From: Lacticaseibacillus paracasei subsp. paracasei
GTDB lineage: Bacteria > Bacillota > Bacilli > Lactobacillales > Lactobacillaceae
Direction of reading: 5' to 3'
Length of the DNA stretch: 64,000 nt
NCBI RefSeq assembly: GCF_000829035.1
Contig: NZ_AP012541.1
Coordinates: 2,294,001-2,358,000, forward strand
The number at the start of each line of letters is the position of its first letter. Position 1 is the first letter of the stretch. Both the position numbers and the translations under genes were made by a program. This document shows, piece after piece, positions 59,449-64,000 of the stretch. The notes below the pieces were generated by a model. It saw only the letters and a list, made by a program, of their open reading frames with translations, was not told where the DNA came from and ran no database searches.

Positions 59449-60500
59449 TTCACCGCCGCCTTTTCTGCCAGAATTTCCTTGACCCGCGGAATGACTTTCG
59501 TGCCATATAGCTCAATCATTCGTTCGCGTTGTGCCGCCGTTTGATTACCAGCCCCGTAAACAAGATCAAACCGGCCGAGATCAAGCAAGTCAATGGTCGC
59601 CGCCATGCGTCGGGCCACGGTCTCTGGATCGCCCACGTAGAAAGAGCCGACTTTGGTTTCGCCTTCAAACTGTTCACGACTCATCAGCGCCCACCCACGC
59701 GTTAAGCCAATACGATCAAAATTGGCTTTGATATTTTTAAACGCAACTTCAACGGCTTCGTCTTCGTCATCGGCAATGAAGCCGTGGGAATGGACGGCAA
59801 TCGGAAATTCCGGTTTGCTGAGTTCCTTGGCCGCCGCGTGATATAACTCGATATACGGCTTGAACTGGCTCGCCTGACCACCGATGATTGCGATGATCAC
59901 TTTGTAGCCAAAATTGACGGCACGAATCACCGATTCCGGCGAACCGCCGATGCCAATGTAAGTTTCGAGTTTGCCGTTTTCGGTTTTAGGCTAGACTTCC
60001 TGATTTTTCAAAGCAGCTCGGAATTTGCCCGACCAAGTAACCGCCTTTTCATTGCGCAAAGCATCATACAACCCCAGTTTCTCGTTGAACAAGTCGTCAT
60101 AATCGGTTAAATCATAGCCAAATAACGGGAAGGATTCAGTAAATGAACCCCGGCCCAACATGACTTGTGCTCGCCCATTGGACAGTGCATCCAAGGTCGC
60201 AAATCGCTCATAAACTCGTACAGGATCATCTGAACTCAGCACAGTCACTGCTGTTGCAAGTTTAACCTGTTTGGTGACCGCCGAAATAGCCGCCAAAACC
60301 GTTTCCGGGCTTGACACACTATAATCTGGTCGATGATGCTCACCAACACCAAAAACATCAATGCCCAAGTCGTCGGCCAGCTTCCCCTCGCGCACAATTT
60401 GCCGAATAGACGCTGCTGCAGTTTGCAAGCTGCCGTCTTCATTTGCCACGATGTCACCAAAAGTTTCCAGTCCAAATTGTAAATGCTCAATGTCTACCAT
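59445..60500 (-). pseudogene. LLM-class flavin-dependent oxidoreductase with in-frame TAG
   Basis: Luciferase-like monooxygenase family protein interrupted by one TAG (59993-59991) after residue 169. Both parts are in the same frame: the first has LQFGLETFGDIV, VGEHHRPDYSVSSPE and GRGSFTESFPLFG; directly after the stop comes PKTENGKLETYIGIGGSPES, then IIAIIGGQASQF and YVGDPETVARRM. No other lesion is visible. Homologues usually have an aromatic residue before PKTE, so a Tyr or Trp codon probably changed. The start at 60500 has GGGAGG seven bases upstream. Two separate peptides could still be made, but activity is doubtful. Confidence 0.85.
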
Positions 60501-60525
60501 CGAAAAGCCTCCCAACCGATAATGC

Positions 60526-60555
60526 TTACTTTTTGTAAGTTGATGATATTATCAT
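60526..60555 (-). promoter_or_regulatory. Two adjacent palindromes upstream of the flavin oxidoreductase
   Basis: CTTAC-TTTTT-GTAAG (60526-60540) and ATGATA-T-TATCAT (60543-60555) lie 26-55 bp before the start. They probably hold the operator/promoter of the operon; the regulator is not encoded beside it. Confidence 0.4.
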
Positions 60556-60995
60556 AGGCTTTTTTAAGGTGCATGGCAACCTTTTAGAGGGTAACCAGTC
60601 ACACGATCAAATATAGGATTAAGCCGGCTATAGAAAAGTGACTTCCAAGTTGAGGAGAAGCCTGCAGTCACCAAAGCAATGCGAACCAATACATCCCATT
60701 AATACCGGCATTTTCTCGTTTGATAGATCTCACCTGCGATACTACTGTTAGCGTCTTGTCATCAACAAGAAGGCAACAACCCTAAACACGAATATACCGG
60801 CCTACTGGTTACGTTTCTGGCTCCCCAAATGATATTGAGAGCGCGCTCACAAGACACACTTACCGTCTCTCTGCGGTATGCGTTTCGAATGCTTCAGATA
60901 TCGAGTTTGACTCTATCTTCACAAGTCGTTCATTTCGTGATAGCTTATTGATTAACCAAGCAGTCTTCCATTGATCACAACGAAGGAGCAAATTC
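60556..60995. other. 440-bp intergenic interval without recognised content
   Basis: No gene, terminator or family A/B/C repeat was recognised. All frames are closed by stops at short intervals. GAAGGAG at the end is the ribosome binding site of the next gene. Confidence 0.5.
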
Positions 60996-61337
60996 ATGAA
61001 TCTACCTCAACGGCAACATGGATTTTTGTTGACCCCCAATGCTAATCTGCACATGCGTCCCTTAACATACTGTCTTTTAAGTACACTTCTATTCGTACTT
61101 CCCTTTAGTGCCTTCATGAATATGCTCATCTCCTACAAAAGACTTTGGGCAGTTCTTTCAGTTGTCGTCATATGTCTCATGATCTTCTTTGCCAGCATTA
61201 TTACAGTCATTTCAAACGCCAAAAAAGAGACTTTGCCAAGCCTCTTTAAAACAAAACGGCGATGGTTAATCCAATTACTAGGAGCCCTTGTAGAAGCTGC
61301 TTCATTTCTCTTCATAAAATTTTTAACTAGCCAATGA
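60996..61337 (+). CDS. Hypothetical membrane protein
   Basis: A 113-residue protein with three predicted helices (LTYCLLSTLLFVLPFSAFMN, AVLSVVVICLMIFFASIITV, LIQLLGALVEAASFLFIKFL) separated by basic loops. GAAGGAG lies 7 nt before the ATG. Not recognised and alone on its strand. AT-richer codon use than the neighbours hints at recent acquisition. Confidence 0.6.
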   Translation: MNLPQRQHGFLLTPNANLHMRPLTYCLLSTLLFVLPFSAFMNMLISYKRLWAVLSVVVICLMIFFASIITVISNAKKETLPSLFKTKRRWLIQLLGALVEAASFLFIKFLTSQ

Positions 61338-61540
61338 AGCATCCCCTTGTACAAGATCAATATTGAATGGCTGAAATTGCTGGACCTTGATCCCGAAAGT
61401 TTGTTGACTACTAATGTTTGATTGCAAAAAAAAGACCCAGTAACTTCTCTTGTTCTGCTCATCCTGGCAGGACAAAACTGAAGTCCACTGTGCCTTTTTT
61501 TAATGTCATCAAATTTGAGAAGGCTGGGTCATCCCCATAA

Positions 61541-62080
61541 CTACTCTTTCGGCTTCGGCCGCCGCTCCAAATGCCGGCGCATTTTGTCTAGCAAGAATAG
61601 CTGGTCGTTATTCCACGGACTGTTGCGTCGGGCGAGATGGGCGGCGTAATTTGCTGTGTCGTGGTTGAATTCTCGATCAGAGCGCTGGACTTCTTTGAGA
61701 AAATCGCGCGAGCTGATCCGCAAGGCGCCACGAGAGAAGACGGTCCATTGTTCAGCTTGATCGCTAGTAACGACGACAAGCTGCACTAGCGGCGAGTTCA
61801 TGTCCTGTGCGAGGCGTTCAATGTAACTATCAGCGGTTTCATCTTCTTTGGTGAAGACGACTTGCAGATCCCATTTTGCATAACTTTTACCAATACCGGG
61901 CACGTACATCGCATCAAAGACCACGATCATTTTAGCGTTTTCGTGGCTGCGATATTCTGCCAGAATGTCCAACAAGCGCTCACGGGCCACATCAAAATGA
62001 TCCTCAGCTTTGAGTTTTGCAAGTTCCGGCCAGTTGCCGATGACGTTATAACCGTCGACGATCATGATGTGTTCGCGCAT
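61541..62080 (-). CDS. rae1: Ribosome-dependent mRNA endonuclease Rae1 (YacP, NYN domain)
   Basis: A 179-residue PIN-like NYN-domain nuclease that cuts mRNA in the ribosomal A site in B. subtilis. Seen: IMIVDGYNVIGNWPELAKLK with the first catalytic Asp, MIVVFDAMYVPG, FTKEDETADSYIERLAQD and LVVVTSDQAEQWTVFSRGAL. It starts directly after the rlmB stop, and the order mrnC-rlmB-rae1 is conserved. Confidence 0.93.
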   Translation of the reverse strand: MREHIMIVDGYNVIGNWPELAKLKAEDHFDVARERLLDILAEYRSHENAKMIVVFDAMYVPGIGKSYAKWDLQVVFTKEDETADSYIERLAQDMNSPLVQLVVVTSDQAEQWTVFSRGALRISSRDFLKEVQRSDREFNHDTANYAAHLARRNSPWNNDQLFLLDKMRRHLERRPKPKE

Positions 62081-62860
62081 TTATTTTCCCTCATGCCGAC
62101 TGGCGAATGCCTGATACATCAGGATGCCCGCGGCCACACTTGCATTTAGACTTTGAACGTGGCCGACCATCGGAATCGCAATCGTCGCATCCATTAACTT
62201 CGCAATGCCAGGCGAGATGCCCTTGCCTTCATTGCCGATCACCAACGCAGTACTGCCTTTTGCATCCCATTTTCGATAATCCTGACCGTCCATGGCAGTG
62301 CCAAAGACCCACATGCCGCGTTCTTTCAGCGTCTTAATGGTCTGGGCGAGATTCGTCACCCGTGCCACCGGTACATACTCAATCGCCCCTGTGCTGACTT
62401 TGGCAACGGCACTTGTCAGGCCCACAGCGCGATGCTTCGGAATGATCACCCCGTGCACCCCGCTTGCATCTGCTGTCCGTAAAATGGAGCCCAAGTTGTG
62501 CGGATCTTCCAAATTATCCAGCAATAGGAAAAACGGATCTTCGCCTTTATCAGCGGCATTTTTGAAAAGATCATCTAAGGTTGCATAAGCGTAAGGCGTC
62601 ATTGCCAATAAGACCCCTTGGTGATTGCCTTGGTCACTCATCAGATCTAATTTTTGCTTAGGTGCCGTGCTCACTAAAATCTTCTTCTTTTGCGCCATGC
62701 CGACCAAATGCTGAATCGGTTCACTTTTCAGGTCGGTTTGGACGAACAATTTGTTGATGGTGGCAGCGGTGCCAGCTTTCAGCGCCGCCTCAACGGCATG
62801 GCGGCCAAAGATAAACTCATCTGGATCATGTTCAGTTGTTGCTTGCGGCTTTTTTGCCAT
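62081..62860 (-). CDS. rlmB: 23S rRNA (guanosine2251-2'-O)-methyltransferase RlmB
   Basis: SPOUT/TrmH-family methyltransferase for G2251. It has 259 residues: an N-terminal substrate-binding domain (EFIFGRHAVEAALKAG) and a C-terminal knot with LLLDNLEDPHNLGSILRTAD, ALVIGNEGKGIS and IPMVGHVQSLNASVAAGIL. The start at 62860 is inferred from the family; it overlaps mrnC by 29 bp, so the genes are coupled. Confidence 0.95.
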   Translation of the reverse strand: MAKKPQATTEHDPDEFIFGRHAVEAALKAGTAATINKLFVQTDLKSEPIQHLVGMAQKKKILVSTAPKQKLDLMSDQGNHQGVLLAMTPYAYATLDDLFKNAADKGEDPFFLLLDNLEDPHNLGSILRTADASGVHGVIIPKHRAVGLTSAVAKVSTGAIEYVPVARVTNLAQTIKTLKERGMWVFGTAMDGQDYRKWDAKGSTALVIGNEGKGISPGIAKLMDATIAIPMVGHVQSLNASVAAGILMYQAFASRHEGK

Positions 62861-63272
62861 GTCCCGTCTTCCCTTCTTCAACGTATTGGATACACCATGC
62901 TGCTAATTCAGCAACACGGTCATCGCGGCCGATCAAATGTAAGTAGCCGAACAGTGCCTCGAATCCTGTTGAAACTCGATAAGTCACCACATCGGTATTT
63001 TTCGCGTGCGTGTAGCTTTTGGCATTGCGCCCATGCTTGAAAATGTCGGTTTCGTCGCTATCCAGCAGGTTGGCTTCCTCCATCCCGGCAATCAGCGCCG
63101 CTTGTGCCTTTGCGGACACAAAATCCTTGGCTGCCCGTTGCAGTGATGCCGGCCGAACTAAACCGCGCTTGAGTAAGTGTTCCCGAATATAAACTTCATA
63201 AACCGCGTCGCCCATGTAGGCTAACGCGATACCGTTCAATTGTTTTGGATCAAATGTCATTGTCTGCGCCAC
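62832..63272 (-). CDS. mrnC: Mini-ribonuclease 3 (MrnC)
   Basis: Dimeric RNase III-like nuclease without a dsRNA-binding domain, which matures 23S rRNA. It has 146 residues with QLNGIALAYMGDAVYEVYIR (catalytic Asp in GDAVYE), LQRAAKDFVSAKAQAALIAG and TYRVSTGFEALFGYLHLIG. The start is GTG at 63272, with AAGGA five bases upstream; an ATG at 63260 that overlaps the cysS stop is the alternative. The gene overlaps cysS. Confidence 0.93.
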   Translation of the reverse strand: MAQTMTFDPKQLNGIALAYMGDAVYEVYIREHLLKRGLVRPASLQRAAKDFVSAKAQAALIAGMEEANLLDSDETDIFKHGRNAKSYTHAKNTDVVTYRVSTGFEALFGYLHLIGRDDRVAELAAWCIQYVEEGKTGHGKKAASNN

Positions 63273-64000
63273 CGTGTTCCTTGAGGAGTGTCTTCCAAAA
63301 TAATGCCTTGTGCGGCCAACTGATCACGAATTTGGTCGCTCTTAGCAAAGTCTTTCGCTGCCCGTGCCGCATCTCGAGCCTTCACCAAGGCATCAATGTC
63401 TGCATCCAGGTTCTTCTGATCAGCAAACACCACACCGAAGATTTGCAGCCAAGCATCGTATTCATTCAAAAGGTCATTGATACTTTCACTTTTGACCGTC
63501 TCTTCATTAGCATATTCATTAAGCAACTTTGCCAGATCGAATAAAACGGTGAGGCCATTTTGAACGTTGATATCATCATCCATAGCAGTCACGAAGCGAT
63601 CCTTCAAGGTTTGCAGCTGCTTGGTAATTTGTGGATCAACGCCGGTTTCGGCCCCACGACGACGATAGGTCAAATTCTCACGAGCAATTTTTAGCCGATT
63701 GAGACTGTTGGCCGCATTTTTGAGGTTAGTTTCAGAATAGCGAATCGGCATCCGATATTGGGTACCCGCCATGAAAAAACGTAGAACTTGCGGATCAACT
63801 GTTTTGCGAATATCGTGCACAGTGATGAAGTTGCCAAGCGATTTGCTCATTTTCTCGTCGTCTTCACCAATCGTCACGAAGCCGTTATGCATCCAATACC
63901 GAACGAACTGCTTGTCGGTTTTAGCTTCGCTTTGGGCGATTTCATTCTCATGATGCGGAAATTCCAGATCCTGGCCGCCACCGTGAATGTCAAAAGTATC
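63257..64000 (-). CDS. cysS: Cysteinyl-tRNA synthetase, C-terminal part (cut by window edge)
   Basis: Charges tRNA-Cys. The last 247 codons are present; the start lies beyond the window. Seen: the zinc-site motif FDIHGGGQDLEFPHHENEIA at the edge, then KMSKS in DEKMSKSLGNFITVHDI, the DALR region and the C-terminal helical domain ending QGIILEDTPQGTRWRRQ. It is followed by mrnC-rlmB-rae1 with overlaps, as in most Firmicutes. Confidence 0.97.
   Translation of the reverse strand, partial: DTFDIHGGGQDLEFPHHENEIAQSEAKTDKQFVRYWMHNGFVTIGEDDEKMSKSLGNFITVHDIRKTVDPQVLRFFMAGTQYRMPIRYSETNLKNAANSLNRLKIARENLTYRRRGAETGVDPQITKQLQTLKDRFVTAMDDDINVQNGLTVLFDLAKLLNEYANEETVKSESINDLLNEYDAWLQIFGVVFADQKNLDADIDALVKARDAARAAKDFAKSDQIRDQLAAQGIILEDTPQGTRWRRQ

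Noticed and set aside
59991..59993. Recoding of TAG as pyrrolysine
   Set aside because: Pyrrolysine machinery is not known from lactobacilli and no flanking element is visible; a nonsense mutation or read error is simpler.

Overview
The window is chromosomal DNA of a Gram-positive, low-to-mid GC lactic acid bacterium, most likely of the Lacticaseibacillus casei/paracasei group. The evidence is a 1902-residue cell-envelope proteinase (PrtP) with the classical 187-residue prepro region next to a divergent prtM, an adenosylcobalamin-dependent ribonucleotide reductase of the Lactobacillus leichmannii type, folT under a tetrahydrofolate riboswitch, and housekeeping gene order typical of Lactobacillales. 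No rRNA, tRNA, IS element, prophage or CRISPR array was seen.

Layout. 1-8.8 kb: tail of an ABC-F ATPase, an orphan PTS IIB, the t6A genes tsaB-rimI-tsaD, a membrane protein, folT with its riboswitch, an asparaginase and an acyl-ACP thioesterase. 8.8-17.8 kb: the replication/repair cluster read on the minus strand (tadA, SRP RNA, dnaX, ebfC, recR, DUF2508, tmk, darA, holB, yabA, rsmI). 17.9-22.4 kb: mprF, an EIIA-like protein and a LacI regulator. 22.5-29.4 kb: prtP/prtM. 29.5-49.1 kb: the ancestral rpmG-secE-nusG-rplK-rplA-rplJ-rplL block, still in order on the minus strand but split into three pieces by accessory genes (drug efflux, niacin uptake, gabD, Mg2+ ATPase, amidase, and a B12 module of nrdJ, a DUF4430 lipoprotein, an ECF S component and a PduO-type adenosyltransferase). 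49.3-57.7 kb: a complete flavin-based extracellular electron transfer (FLEET) locus. 58.1-61.3 kb: small membrane proteins and a flavin oxidoreductase operon whose first gene carries an in-frame stop. 61.5-64 kb: rae1, rlmB, mrnC and the C-terminal part of cysS.

How the genes work together. In FLEET, two tandem UbiA enzymes and a polyprenyl synthase would make a demethylmenaquinone, Ndh2 would feed it electrons from NADH, EetA/EetB would pass them outward, and the lipoprotein PplA, flavinylated by ApbE at two sites, would reduce external acceptors. A strong cre-like site in the pplA/ndh2 divergent promoter region suggests catabolite control. The B12 module couples presumed cobalamin uptake and adenosylation to its user, class II NrdJ, which carries two NrdR-like boxes. 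PrtP and PrtM degrade casein.

The least explained material is intergenic: at least two families of long, structured, palindromic repeats. Copies keep their stems while the stem sequences differ. One family (A) is a single long hairpin with a conserved GGCTGG apical segment. The other (B/C) folds as nested outer stems enclosing two hairpins. They sit against stop codons, form a 124-bp tandem duplication upstream of dnaX, and abut the 3' end of mgtA.
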